From assembly GCF_000283155.1 (NCBI RefSeq), contig NW_004454171.1, positions 14,676,171 to 14,740,170 of the forward strand: DNA of 64,000 nt, written 5' to 3'. Origin of the DNA: Ceratotherium simum simum (lineage: Eukaryota > Chordata > Mammalia > Perissodactyla > Rhinocerotidae). A program made the position numbers and the translations under genes. The stretch's first letter is position 1, and every line of letters begins with the position of its first letter. The notes beneath the pieces were generated by a model. The model was not told the DNA's origin. It did no database searches and worked only from the letters and a program-made list of their open reading frames with translations. This document shows positions 35,668 to 46,140 of this stretch, one piece after another.

Positions 35668-36144
35668 TTGTAACAGATTGCAAAAATGTCCACTGTTCTT
35701 TGCTTCTCCTCATATCCTTATTTTTTGCAATGAGACTTCGTTGTTCCTTCCATCAAGTAGTAGAATCTATTTTTCCTTCCCTTGAACCTGGGCTGGCTTT
35801 ATGATTTGCTTTGTTGCACAGAATGTGGCAGAGGTGATGGTGTGTAATTTTCAAGCCAGATTAAAGATGGCTTGTGGACCTAAAGTTTATCTCTTGGAAG
35901 ACTGTCACTGCCATGAGAACAAGCCTTGGCTAGTGAGCTGGAAGTTGAGAGAGCCTGTGGAACAGCTTACTAGGTAGCTGACCTCAGACATGCAAACAAA
36001 CCAAGCCTAGTCCAGACCAGAGAAACCACCCAGCTGAGCCCAGACTAAACTGTTGACCTGCAGAATCATTAGCAAAACAAATAATTGTTTTAAACTGTGA
36101 AGTTTTGGGGTGGTTTGTTATGCAACAACAGCTAACTGCTGCAG
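35668..36144 (+). mobile_element. MLT1-type MaLR LTR
   Basis: 'cccttgaacctgggctggct', 'acagaatgtggcagaggtga', 'gccatgagaacaagccttgg', then 'aagttttggggtggtttgtt' and 'atgcaacaacagctaact' give the MLT1 LTR in order. Confidence 0.87.
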
Positions 36145-36149
36145 GTCTA

Positions 36150-36202
36150 TCAGTATTTATAAAAATAGCTAGTATTTACTGGGCACATTCTCTGTGCCTG
36201 TT
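36150..36202 (-). mobile_element. MIR SINE, antisense (left part)
   Basis: 'agctagtatttactgggcac' and 'attctctgtgcctg' are the antisense end of a MIR that resumes after a MaLR LTR at 36566. Confidence 0.8.
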
Positions 36203-36203
36203 T

Positions 36204-36563
36204 GTCTTAGTCTGTTTGGGCTGCTATAACAAAATACCACAAACTGGATGGCTTATAAACAACAGAAATTTGTTTCTCACGGTTGTGGAGGCTGGCAAGT
36301 CCAAGATCATGACACTGGCAGGTTGGGTGTCTGGTGAGGACCCATTTTCTGGTTCACAGATTGTGCCATCTAGCTGTATCCTCACATGGCAGAAGGGGTG
36401 AGGGAGCTCTCTGGGGCCTCTTTTGTAACAGCACTAATCCCATTCCTGAGGGCTCCACCCTCGTGACCTAACCACCTCCCATGGGCCCGCCCGCTAATAC
36501 CATCACCTTGGGGGTTAGGATTTCAACATACGAATTTTGGATGGACACAACTATTCAGTCCAT
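36204..36563 (-). mobile_element. MaLR (MST/MLT1-like) LTR, antisense
   Basis: The complement of a MaLR LTR: 'gggctgctataacaaaatac', 'cacggttgtggaggctggca', 'gagggagctctctggggcct', 'ggatttcaacatacgaattt'. It interrupts a MIR. A close relative in the same orientation lies at 40226. Confidence 0.88.
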
Positions 36564-36565
36564 AG

Positions 36566-36770
36566 CACTGTTCTAAGTACTTTAAATCTATTTTAGATTT
36601 AATCCTTACACCAATATTATGAGCTAAGCACTACTATCATCAGCCGTCATTTTCTAAATGAGGAAACTGAGGCACAAAGATATTAAGCATCTTGCCCAAA
36701 GTCATGCAGCCAGTAGGACTTGGACCCAGACGGTCCGTGCTCCTGACCCTAAGTTACCTGCTGTGTACCT
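36566..36770 (-). mobile_element. MIR SINE, antisense (right part)
   Basis: 'ctaaatgaggaaactgaggc', 'aagcatcttgcccaaagtca', 'tgcagccagtaggacttgga'. It continues the MIR at 36150-36202. Confidence 0.9.
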
Positions 36771-36869
36771 GTACTGTGCTACCTGCTGTATACTAGTGTC
36801 ACAGGCACTCAGATAAAATGGGACTTTGCTGATATTTCCCCATATAAAAGCTTTCAGTAGTTCCCTGAT

Positions 36870-37350
36870 TGTCAGGCTAAAAAGAGTCTAATCATCTTGA
36901 ACCATCTTACATCACCCAGTTGTTTTAGCCCTGTTTTGCATGGCTCCACTCCAGCCACACTGAACTACTTGTTATCTCCTGCCTACTCTGTGGCCTTCAT
37001 GATGCCGCTTTGTTTTCTATTCTGTGGTTCTCTGCTTGGGAGGCTTTCTCCGTCTGATAACCCTCAGGACACAGTCAATGCTATTTTCTCTATGAAGTTA
37101 TCCCTCCTCATCTCCGCTTCAAACATTGCTCCATCGTTCTTGTTCCACACTTCTTCATTTATGGCCCTTATCATAGTTGTATTTCATAGATGTGTGCTAT
37201 GCTTGTTTTCTCCTCTAGAAGGTAAGCTTACCTGGAAAAGGAGCTGTGACTTAGGGTTTTATTTGTTCTTCCCAAGTGTCTCCTCCAACCATACCAGGAA
37301 CCAGCAGAGTGCCTGGCACGTCCTAGATGTGCCATCGCTTGCATTAATGA
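36870..37350 (+). mobile_element. L2 LINE 3' end
   Basis: 'ctccagccacactgaactac', 'gttctctgcttgggaggctt', 'cctctagaaggtaagcttac' and 'cagagtgcctggcacgtcct' follow the L2 3' end. The 176-codon open frame at 36897-37427 is a chance frame inside this element. Confidence 0.85.
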
Positions 37351-37859
37351 ATACATTAGAATGTCAAGGAACCAATTTTCATCACAAAGGAATGAAGCTC
37401 TCAAAGAATCTGTTTCAAAAAATATAGGTTACAGAGTAAGGGATGGAAAGTTTGTATTAGTAAATTAACCCTGGTCTTCTTCAAAATAAATTTTCCAAAA
37501 ATGTTTAACTCCTTCACCCTTTTACTTTATAACTAATCACCTTAGCTGCCAAAGGAGTAAGAAAGTATCTGGTAGTTCCAGGTATTTCTAAAGTCATCCT
37601 TATCTTTATAGATGAATAGTTACAATTATGAAATGACGAGAGAACGAATTCTATATAAATGAGGGAACCAGTGCTTACTTCTTTATTTTGTTGTCATTCT
37701 TAGAATCTTCCTTTGGGAAAAACTCACAAACTAAAAGTTTATATTCCATAGTAGGTAGCTGAAGCTTCTCAAATGAGGGTAGAAACTTGTAGGACAGATA
37801 ATCAGTATGCACGCACACTCACACACCATCTGCAGTTTCCAAATCAGTTAATATCTTCA
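37351..37859. other. unassigned sequence
   Basis: Nothing recognised. Confidence 0.45.
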
Positions 37860-38010
37860 AATAAAATACGGTCAAGTCAATTGACTTTTTGAGCCTCTGC
37901 TTTCTCATAATGCCTACTTTATAGAATTAGAAACAATGTATATAAATTATTAGCACAGGGCCTTGCACATAGTAGGTATTCAGTGATTGGTCATTATTAG
38001 TTTTGTTATT
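37860..38010 (+). mobile_element. MIR SINE, 3' part
   Basis: 'ttgagcctctgctttctcat', 'tagcacagggccttgcacat' and 'agtaggtattcagtgattgg'. Confidence 0.8.
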
Positions 38011-38039
38011 ACTATGAGAAAGGACATTATGTTTTCCTC

Positions 38040-38500
38040 AATTAATACAGTATCGTGAGGGCTTTCTCATGTCACTACATATACTTTTGAATCATCATTT
38101 TCCTGGGCTACAATATCCACTTTGTATTGAGCTCATAATGTTTTGAATAATTTTCCTTGTTCAAAATGCAATTTTTCTCCAGTTGTTCACTAACATAAAT
38201 AACCCTTCAGGGAACATCTGTGTAAATAAAACTTTGTCTAAGGTTCTGTTTCTTTCTTTAGGGTGCATTCCTAGAAGACGAAATGCTGACTGTAAGTGTA
38301 TAGACTTTGTATAGAAATTTCCTTTCTAGAATGTTAAATTGCTTTCCAGAACATTCAATCCAGTCATTTTCCCAATTGTGGTGTAAATTGGTGCAATCAC
38401 TTCACTGTACTCTTGACAAGTGAAGGGTCTGTTTTCAAACTACTTCCTAATCTAATAGTCAAAATAGTATCCTATTGTCAATTTAATATGCATATTTGTT
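38040..38500 (-). mobile_element. L1M/HAL1 fragment, antisense
   Basis: 'gttcactaacataaataacc', 'gtgcattcctagaagacgaa' and 'taaattgctttccagaacat', then 'aaattggtgcaatcactt' match the antisense 3' part of old L1/HAL1. The same segment occurs at 59800-60155. Confidence 0.75.
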
Positions 38501-38559
38501 TGCCAGCAATTTCGAGCATTTCTATATCCTTGAAACACTTTGTTCACTGAGCTCCCTAG

Positions 38560-39116
38560 ATAATCCACTCCTTTTCCTTCTGCTCTGCTGTTTGTTTCTT
38601 CTCAATCTCCTTTGCTGTTTGTTCTTCCTCAGCTCCTCGACTTCTTCATGTTGGAAGGTCCCAAGAGTCAGTCATTAAGTCACATTTTTTTCTTAATCTA
38701 CATTCACGTCTTGGATGATCTCATTGGTCCCATGGCCTTAAATACCATGTTTATGTCAAACGCTCCCAAATTTTTATCTCCAGGCCAGGCATCTCTCTTG
38801 AACTTCAGACTCACGAATCCATTTTCTGTTTGACATCTTCAGTTAGATGTTTTAGAAAAATAAAATAAAAGACATTTCAAACACAAGATGTTCTCTACTG
38901 AGCTGTAACGTTTCCTTACAAACTCATTCATTTCTCAGTCTTGCTCATCTTTGGTAATGGCCATTCCGTTCTTCCTGACTCAGGCCCCAAACCGTGGACT
39001 TCTCTTTCTCTCACATCCCATATCTAACCCATTAGCAAGCTCTATTGGCTCTTCCTTCAAATATAGCCATGATCTGACCAATTCTCCAAATCTTCATTCT
39101 TTCCTTGTAATACACC
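38560..39116 (+). mobile_element. L2 LINE, RT region (left part)
   Basis: 'ggatgatctcattggtccca', 'tggccttaaataccatgttt', 'cccaaatttttatctccagg' and 'ctctcacatcccatatctaa' are in L2 order. The L2 is then cut by an LTR-like element and resumes at 39541. Confidence 0.83.
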
Positions 39117-39540
39117 TTTTTCTTTCTTTTTTTTTTTATCCTGTCTTGACCAGTTTTGAGGCCCTGGCTAGAGGCTGGTCTGTTTCCTTTCTCAAGGAGA
39201 GGATTAAGTCCACACCTCAACCACTTCCCTTACTGGGATCTCACACTCAGTGTCCACTATACATTTGCCCTCATTGCCCCAGGGCCAGGTACCAGACAAT
39301 TAGGAATAGCCCCAATGCTCCAGAGCCAGCAAAATTATTCAAATCAGCCAATGCACGGGGACTCCATGGAAACCTAACCCCACCCTGCGTGGCATACTTA
39401 AACTTCCTCCTCCAGCTCCAGCTTGCTGTTAACTTGTTCCCTGTTGCAACCCTCTGTGTAACCCTGCCTGGTGGCTGTAATTAACAGAGTTCACCTTTCA
39501 TTGTAACATCACTGTGTTATGTCCCACCATCACAAAACCT
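39117..39540 (+). mobile_element. LTR-like insertion in L2
   Basis: About 420 bp that breaks the L2. It has 'caaatcagccaatgcacggg' (CCAAT-box like), a TATA-like 'gcatacttaaacttcctcct', and an end region 'cattgtaacatcactgtgtt'. The arrangement fits an endogenous retroviral LTR; family not named. CAAATCTT occurs on both sides (39087-39094, 39542-39549). Confidence 0.55.
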
Positions 39541-40120
39541 TCAAATCTTATAGAACATCCATTCCAGGCTCAGCGATGTTACCTCTCACCTGGATGGTTG
39601 CATCTGCCTCCTGACTGCTCTCTGTGCTTCCACCCCTGTCCCACCCAGAAGCCAGAGTAATCCTTTCCAGTTGGAAGTCATCTTGTCACTTGATTGCTCA
39701 GGGCTCTTCATTGGTTTTCATCTCACTCGGGATCACACTTGGCCTTGTTTTCTCTCTGACCTCCACCTGTGACTCTCCCTCTAATCACGCTTCACCAGCC
39801 ACTCTGACATTCTTGCTGTTTCTTGAACATGCCAGGAATGTTCCCTCCGTGTGGCCTTTGTACTTGCCGTTCCCTTTGAAATAATCTCAGGTCATGACTC
39901 AACAGTCACCTTTTCTGATGACCTCTTTAAAATTAGAAATCCACTTCTCTAACATTCCTGATCTCTCTTCTCTGTTTTATTTTTCTACTTAGCATTTGTT
40001 TTCTAACTTGTTATATATAGGTATTCGTTAGATAACCCTTATATTGTCTGTCTTGCCCCATTAGAATATAAACACCTGAGGACAAGGGATTTCTGTTGTT
40101 TTCTTCCACATTTTATCTGA
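39541..40120 (+). mobile_element. L2 LINE, 3' part (right part)
   Basis: 'cctctcacctggatggttgc', 'aagccagagtaatcctttcc', 'gcatttgttttctaacttgt', 'ccccattagaatataaacac' complete the L2 that begins at 38560. Confidence 0.87.
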
Positions 40121-40225
40121 AAGGCAGCCCAGAGTAATGTATCTAGTCTCTGCCTCTTACCTGCTGGGTGTCTGTGGATCAGTTGCTCAATCACTAAGTT
40201 CTTCCACTTCCTCTTCTGTCACATG
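40121..40225 (+). mobile_element. MIR SINE (left part)
   Basis: 'gtctctgcctcttacctgct', 'gatcagttgctcaatcacta' and 'cacttcctcttctgtcacat' are the MIR core, cut by a MaLR LTR. Confidence 0.8.
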
Positions 40226-40588
40226 GTATCTTAGTCCGTTTAGACTGCTATAACAAAATACCATAGACTGGATGGCCTATAAACAACAAACATTTATTTC
40301 TCACAGTCTGGAGGCTGGGAACTCCATGATTAAGGCGCCAGCAGATTCACTGTCTGGTGAGAGCCCCTTCTTGGTTCATAGATGGCCATCTTCTCACTGT
40401 GTCCACCTATGGCAGAAGGGGCAAGGGAGCTCTCTGGGGTGTCTTTTTTAAGGGCACAAATCCCATTCATGAGAGCTCCACCCTCATGACCTAATCATCT
40501 CCCAAAGGCCCAATCTACAAATACCATCACACTGGGAATTAGGTTTCAATCTATGAATTTTAGAGCGACACAAATATTCAATCTATGG
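40226..40588 (-). mobile_element. MaLR (MST/MLT1-like) LTR, antisense, with TSD
   Basis: 'agactgctataacaaaatac', 'tcacagtctggaggctggga' and 'gggagctctctggggtgtct', then 'gtttcaatctatgaattt'. Flanked by CACATG at 40220-40225 and 40589-40594, so this is a separate insertion from the related LTR at 36204. Confidence 0.92.
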
Positions 40589-40720
40589 CACATGAGGATA
40601 GTTAAGAGCATCTGCCTAAGCAGGATAATAAGAGAATCCAATATTTTAATTAATATCTATAATGTGCTTAGATCAGTGCCTGGCACAATAAAAACAGTAT
40701 GTAAGCAACCGTGATGTAAA
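40589..40720 (+). mobile_element. MIR SINE (right part)
   Basis: 'taagcaggataataagagaa' and 'gatcagtgcctggcacaata' continue the MIR from 40225. Confidence 0.78.
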
Positions 40721-41084
40721 TATATCGCTAAATTTCCAGCACACAAAATAGTACTTGGCCCTTGGGGCTCAGCAAACATTCATTGAATGAATCTTCAAGA
40801 TTAAATACATAGCAAATGAAAATCCAGCCCTTGAGTTAGAGGGTCTGCTGATGACTGTGTTTTGTTTGCTACACCCACATGAGCCTACTGTCACATTACA
40901 AAGAGACATCTGCTTTGTGTTGCTTCCTGAGCAGTGCGAGTCTTTGTGCAGGTGCATCCGTATTGTTGCAAGCAGGAGGCACGTGTCACAGAGTGGGGAG
41001 GGGAAGATTGGTAAAAGCCTCTGACTCTCCAGGGCTGGGGAACACTAAAAGAAATATGTATTTGGTCTTTGTCCCTGGTTCCTG
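40721..41084. other. unassigned sequence
   Basis: Nothing recognised apart from an L2/MIR-like 'cattcattgaatgaatcttc' at about 40779. Confidence 0.45.
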
Positions 41085-41875
41085 AGAGAGCTCCTAAATC
41101 CTTTGGAATTTCTTGAGTGATAAGAGTGATAGGAGTGTCTTTTATTCTAATGAAGAGACTCTTGGTGGGCCCCTAGATAGCTTCAGGATGGGGACTGTCA
41201 CCAGAAAGACCAAGGCATGATTAGAGGATTGGAACTTTCAACCTTACTCCCGATCTCCAAGGGGAGGAGAGACGCTGATTGCCAATGGCCGATGATTTGA
41301 TCAATCATTCCTCTGTAATGGAATCTCCTTTAAAACTCTTAAATGATGGGGTTCAGGGAGCTTCCAGGTTGGTGAACACATCAAGGTGCTGGGAAGGTGG
41401 CACATCCTGAGAGGGCACGGAAGCTCCACGCCCCTCCCCCATACCTTGCCCAATGCATCTCTTCCATTGACTGCTCCTGAGTTGCATCCTTCATAATAAA
41501 CTGGTAATTGTAATTAGACTGTTTCTCTGAGTTCTGTGAGCATTCTAGCAAATTATCAAACCCAAGGAAGGTTTCATAGGAACCGCTGATTTATAGTCAG
41601 TTGGTCAGAAGGATGGGTGGTCCAAGACTTGTGATTGGTATGTGAAGTGGGAGCAGTCTTGTAGGACTGAGCCCTTAACCTGTGGGGTCTGTGCAAACTC
41701 CAAGTAGTTAGTGTCAAAATTGAATTGAATAGTAGGACATTCAGTTGGTGTCCAGATAGTTGAAGAATTGGTTGGTGTGGGGAAAAAGCCCACACATTTG
41801 GTGTCAGAAGTGTTCAGTGGATAGAAACAGTTCAGAGGCTGGAATCTGTGACTTAGGCTATCAGAATAAAGCATG
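41085..41875 (+). mobile_element. LTR-type interspersed repeat
   Basis: A long familiar mammalian repeat: 'ccaatggccgatgatttgat', 'gcttccaggttggtgaacac', 'cacgcccctcccccatacct', a polyadenylation region 'tcataataaactggtaattg', then 'gtaggactgagcccttaacc' and 'aagcccacacatttggtgtc'. I think it is an ERV-derived LTR with adjoining leader; the family name is not certain. Open frames on the minus strand at 41574-41874 are not genes. Confidence 0.6.
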
Positions 41876-42424
41876 TTTGCACAAACCTAAAACATTTTAC
41901 AGCTTATGAATTATATTTCAAACTACTTTGAGATATGTTGGAAATATTTTCCTCATTTTGCAAACCAGACATATAAAAATAGTTTTTAAATAACACTTGC
42001 CTGACTTTTCTGTAAAACCATAAAAAATGAATAAAGTAAAAAAAAAGCAGATATGTCTTTTTCTATAAAAAAATTCTGTAACCAAATATTCTTAATATAG
42101 CCTTGTGTTTTGGTATTTAATTTTTTATTTTTCATCACTTAGGTTTAAAGTTTCTTCATTTTCACTCTGATAAATCTCTTAGAACAAGGAAAGGCTAAGA
42201 CCGACATAGACAGTGGAGAGAAATGAGATTTATAGGGAGAATGAGTAAGAAGAATATAAGGGGAGTAGCTTTTCTCCCAAGCAATTGCTAGTTTGAACTG
42301 CTTATTTCCCAAACTGTTCTTCCAGTTAATTGTTCCTCTCTACTTTTTTTGCCTTAAATTTATCTTCTTAAGGACTAAGACAGCATTTTTGCTCCCAAAA
42401 TCAACGCATCTTTCATAGGCAACA

Positions 42425-42527
42425 ATAATGATAGCATAACTAACTTTTATCGAGTATTATGGTATAACACAAGGCTAAATATTTCAGGTCATCTATTTGT
42501 CACATCAATTCTAAGAAGTAGGTACTA
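42425..42527 (-). mobile_element. MIR SINE, antisense (left part)
   Basis: 'atagcataactaacttttat' through 'tcacatcaattctaagaagt' is the antisense MIR start, cut by an ERE. Confidence 0.82.
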
Positions 42528-42726
42528 GTTTTTTTTTTTTTTTTTCACTGAGGCAGATATGCCTTGAGCTAACATCTGTGCCAATTTTCCTCTATTTTGT
42601 ATGGGGATCGCAGCCACAGCATGGCTGACGAGTGGTGTAGGTCCATGCCTGGGATCTGAACACACAAACCAGGGCCACCAAAGAGGAGTGTGCCTGACCC
42701 AACCAATATGCCATGAGGCTGGCCCC
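42528..42726 (-). mobile_element. ERE SINE, single-module, antisense, in a MIR
   Basis: T-rich tail complement, 'cactgaggcagatatgcctt', 'cctctattttgtatggggat', B-box complement 'tgggatctgaacacacaaac', end 'catgaggctggcccc'. A 14-bp TSD AGAAGTAGG(T/C)ACTA lies at 42514-42527 and 42727-42740, with one mismatch. Confidence 0.97.
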
Positions 42727-42815
42727 AGAAGTAGGCACTATTTTAATCTTCATTTTGAGGATGAAGAATCCGGGCTTTGAGAGGTCAGCTGTGCAATGTC
42801 ACAGAGCTTATCCCC
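42727..42815 (-). mobile_element. MIR SINE, antisense (right part)
   Basis: 'ttcattttgaggatgaagaa', then 'gcaatgtcacagagctta', continues the MIR after the ERE. Confidence 0.8.
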
Positions 42816-43829
42816 TTAATTGCTACATGGGTAGGTGTCAGATGGCCTGAAGTCTCATATTATTGGCAGAGAGAGAGACCTTGTCTCAGGAAACGGACAT
42901 ATGTAAACTTGAGAGTAGATGCTCCTCAGGAAGCTTTTGATATGGGGATCCTGGTTTGACGTTTATCAGAAGAGCAAGAAGCAACCACGGTTGGACCTTC
43001 CTTCCTGTGTTGGTGGTAACTGGATGTCTTCATGTCTCTGAGCCGTGACTGCCGGGTCAGTTATCAGTTGTGGTTTTATGTCAAGGAAATCAAACTGACT
43101 GCAATAAATGAACTCTCACCCCAGCGCCTCAATAAAGCTTCATATCAGAGCATAAAGTAAAAGCATAGAAAATCCATGTGGTTCCCCTCCCCCTCCACGC
43201 ACACTTCCCTCTGCCACAGTTGATTGTCTTCTGTGCGACTGGGGTGTCTCCTATGGTATGGAAGCCTCATTTTCATTTTTCTCTCTAATGGCACTGCTCC
43301 TTTCTTATTTTCGCTACTACTATTTAACCCATTGAGACCTAGTCTTGTTCAAATAACACATTTCCTCAAAAAAATGACATCTAATTAAATTCCAAACGAC
43401 ACCATTTTACAAAAGGGATACTTCGTTTTTTGCAAGTCACTGTTTCTGTTTCTTGTGCTGTGCTCTTGCTTGTTCAGTACCTCACTTCAGATTTAAAACA
43501 TTCTAGACAGAAATAAGATGCAAGCTTCCGTGGCATTTAGAATAATTTATGCATCTCATCCTCTTAGGCTCGCAGCCAAACTGTGGTGGGAGAAATTTGC
43601 TTCACATTCTATCAAGGCTTGCGCCACGATGAATCTTTTCAGAAGGAAATCTAAATTGCAATGGTAGAAAGAAATCTGGGAAGAAAAATAGCCCAGTGTT
43701 ACTCTGCAACCCCAAAACATTTGTAAAGTTCACCGTCAAAACTGTCAGGAGAATATCTGGTAGAAGTTCAAAGGCTCTAAGTAAAGTTTGCTGCAAGTGC
43801 TAAGAGTAATGCTCATTAAAAAGGGGTCA
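42816..43829. other. unassigned sequence
   Basis: No repeat or gene recognised over about 1 kb. Confidence 0.45.
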
Positions 43830-44072
43830 GGCGCCAGCCGGCGGCATAGTGGTTAAGTTTGCCGGCTCTGCTTCAAGGGCCCAGGGTTTGCGGGTTCGGA
43901 TCCCAGGCACGGACCTACGCACTGCTTATCAAGCCATGCTGTGGCTGGCGTCCCACATACAAAGTAGAGGAAAATAGGCATGGATGTTAGCCCAGGGCCA
44001 ATCTTCCTCAGCAAAAAGAGGAGGATTAGCAACAGATGTTAGCTCAGGGCTAATCTTCCTCACACAAAAAAA
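43830..44072 (+). mobile_element. ERE SINE, two-module tail
   Basis: Starts 'ggcgccagccggcggcatag', has B-box 'gggttcggatcccagg', 'acatacaaagtagaggaaaa', then two modules ending 'cttcctca', then a short A tail. Flanks share GGGTCA (5' near 43824, 3' near 44077), a likely TSD remnant. Confidence 0.95.
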
Positions 44073-45009
44073 GGGAGGGTCAATTAACATTTATCAAAAG
44101 ATGTGGGCATCTGTGAAGTGTATTTTCTCTGGGAGGCCAAGTACATTTCTCTATGTTTTCAAAGTGATAGCAACTCAGAGGACATAATAAGCCCATCACT
44201 AGGTGGAGATTGGGGTTCCTACATGGCCTAGTGTTGCCAACATCATGGGACTCTCATTGGTCTTTGCTCTTTGACACATTTTTGAAACTTCCAAAAACTA
44301 TAATTGCCCTACATTTGGATCAGAGAAACATATGTGTTGATGACATTTCTTAACATGCCCAGTGCCTGGATCAGGAAAATCAGCATCAGCTAAGGCAGTA
44401 GTTTCCTGTCAGTAATTCTATCTTTTCTCTATTTCTGCACGCTCGTCTGCCCTGCCTATATGCACGCTACACTCCAGGTCATGGGGTGCAGGTACGAAGT
44501 CTGGCCACCTGTAAATGGGAGGCATCAAGGAGGGTTACTAAACTGTTGGTTTCTGTTCTACCAGCTCCTTACACCTCCAAGGCACAAGCCACACTCCCGT
44601 GTAATGAGAACGCACTGGAACTGCAAGGCCGTGATATTTAAAAGCAGAGTTGGGTTCATGGGAGCCAACTGGCCGCATGACTGACATCTTCACAGTTTCC
44701 CTGATGACTAAATCAGGTGTTGATCTGCTTCCTTGGAGAGCTCTGAAATACTTCAATATCCTCTCGAGTTATCCAGAGGCAGTTTGCATTGAAATCTTCT
44801 CACTGTGGACTGCTTCAGACCTCGGAGGCTTTGCCTGTAGTTTCTGGCAATCTTGACCTTCCTCCCCACCGGATCTGAGATCTAGTTCTGCCCTTTACTG
44901 ACACTTGACTGTGCCCACGGTGAAGGCTTCATCATGCCTCTGGTCCCCAGCTGAACGTGAAACCATCTGATCTTTCGGATTCCTTTCTTTAACTCAGATT
45001 TGCTGAGCT
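44073..45009. other. unassigned sequence
   Basis: Nothing recognised. Frames at 44460-44856 on both strands are unsupported. Confidence 0.45.
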
Positions 45010-45090
45010 TGTAATAACCATATACTCTGAGCACTTACGAATTCATTAATTCTGAGGACAACCCAACGGGTTAAGTATTAACATCAAACA
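45010..45090 (-). mobile_element. possible MIR fragment, antisense
   Basis: 'gaattcattaattctgagga' and 'aacccaacgggttaagtatt' resemble the antisense MIR centre. Confidence 0.42.
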
Positions 45091-45559
45091 AACAAACAAA
45101 AAATCATTGGATCATTTACTTCAGGGACAACACCTTAAATTCAAAGCTCAAATAATTTAGTTAATAATTAAGTCTATAATGACCCGAAGGAAAGTCGTGA
45201 TCTGTGTCATTTTCCTGTTTTATCCTCTTCATGGAGGAGGCTTAACCTCTACCTCAGGCAGTCTTGATTGTCTGGGTTACCCTGGGATTTTTAGAAGATA
45301 AGAAAGAGAGTTCTTGCTGTATATAAAGATGTGTAAACCTGGGCAGGTCCAGCTGATTTCACATGAAAATCTGTCAAATTGTGTTGTGCTGTGACTCTGG
45401 GGAGAAGGGAATGTATAATTTGCCGGAAGGGGTGGTTGCAGGAGAGTGGGGCATTTCATACATGCTGATGGGCTTGGGTTTTATTAGTGGAGGACTGAAT
45501 ATGTGGAGGCTAAGATCTGAGAACTAAGAAGGAGTAGAAGTCACGGAGCAGTAGGCAGA
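45091..45559. other. unassigned sequence
   Basis: Nothing recognised. Confidence 0.45.
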
Positions 45560-46140
45560 CTTGAGCAGCTGTCTCCAGAGTGGTTTCCCAGCTTTCTCCC
45601 CTGCAATTCATCCATTACTTTGCCTACTGAGTGATCTTTCTAAAGTAGTTTGGATTATATGGTCCCTCTGCTTCAAAACTTTCCAGTGCATCTACCACTT
45701 TGAAGATACCTTCTGGAGTCCTATGGATGTCCTCAAGGGCTTTAACTCTCTGGCCTCAGCCTACTCTCCAGCCATCCTCTACTTGCTCCCTCTGCCCCAG
45801 CCAGTGCACTTGCTCACAGCCACCCTGTGCCTGGAATGTTGTCCTCTAGTGAAGGCCGACTCACCTGTCAAGACCGAGTTCCAGAATCGCTCACTCTATG
45901 AAAGCTCTCCTGACCACTTCCATACAGAATTAACGCTTCCCTCCTCTGTGACTTCACAGTACCATGTAAATATTTCTATCCTGGGACCTATCATCCTCAA
46001 TCTGCCACATTGTTTAAATGTTTGTCTCCCCCACTATACTGTAGGCTAATGGAAAGCAAGGACCTAGTCCTTTTTGGTTTTGTAGCCCTGGAGTCACGCA
46101 CACTGCATAGCGCAGGTTAGACGTTTACTAAATGTTTGTC
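45560..46140 (+). mobile_element. L2 LINE 3' end
   Basis: 'gagtgatctttctaaagtag', 'ccctgtgcctggaatgttgt', 'ctctcctgaccacttccata', 'tctcccccactatactgtag' and 'gtttactaaatgtttgtcaa' give the complete L2 3' end. The 162-codon frame 45561-46049 is a chance frame in it. Confidence 0.88.

Noticed and set aside
36897..37427. 176-codon plus-strand open frame
   Set aside because: It lies almost wholly within an L2 3' end, which is C/T-rich and often gives open frames.
38951..39484. 177-codon plus-strand open frame
   Set aside because: It runs from L2 sequence straight into the inserted LTR-like element, so it is a chance frame over two unrelated repeats.
36204..40588. A single 4.4-kb provirus bounded by two LTRs
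   Set aside because: The DNA between is MIR, L2, L1 and another LTR-like element, with no MaLR internal region, and the right LTR has its own target duplication.
45561..46049. 162-codon plus-strand open frame
   Set aside because: It lies within an L2 3' end in non-coding L2 sequence.
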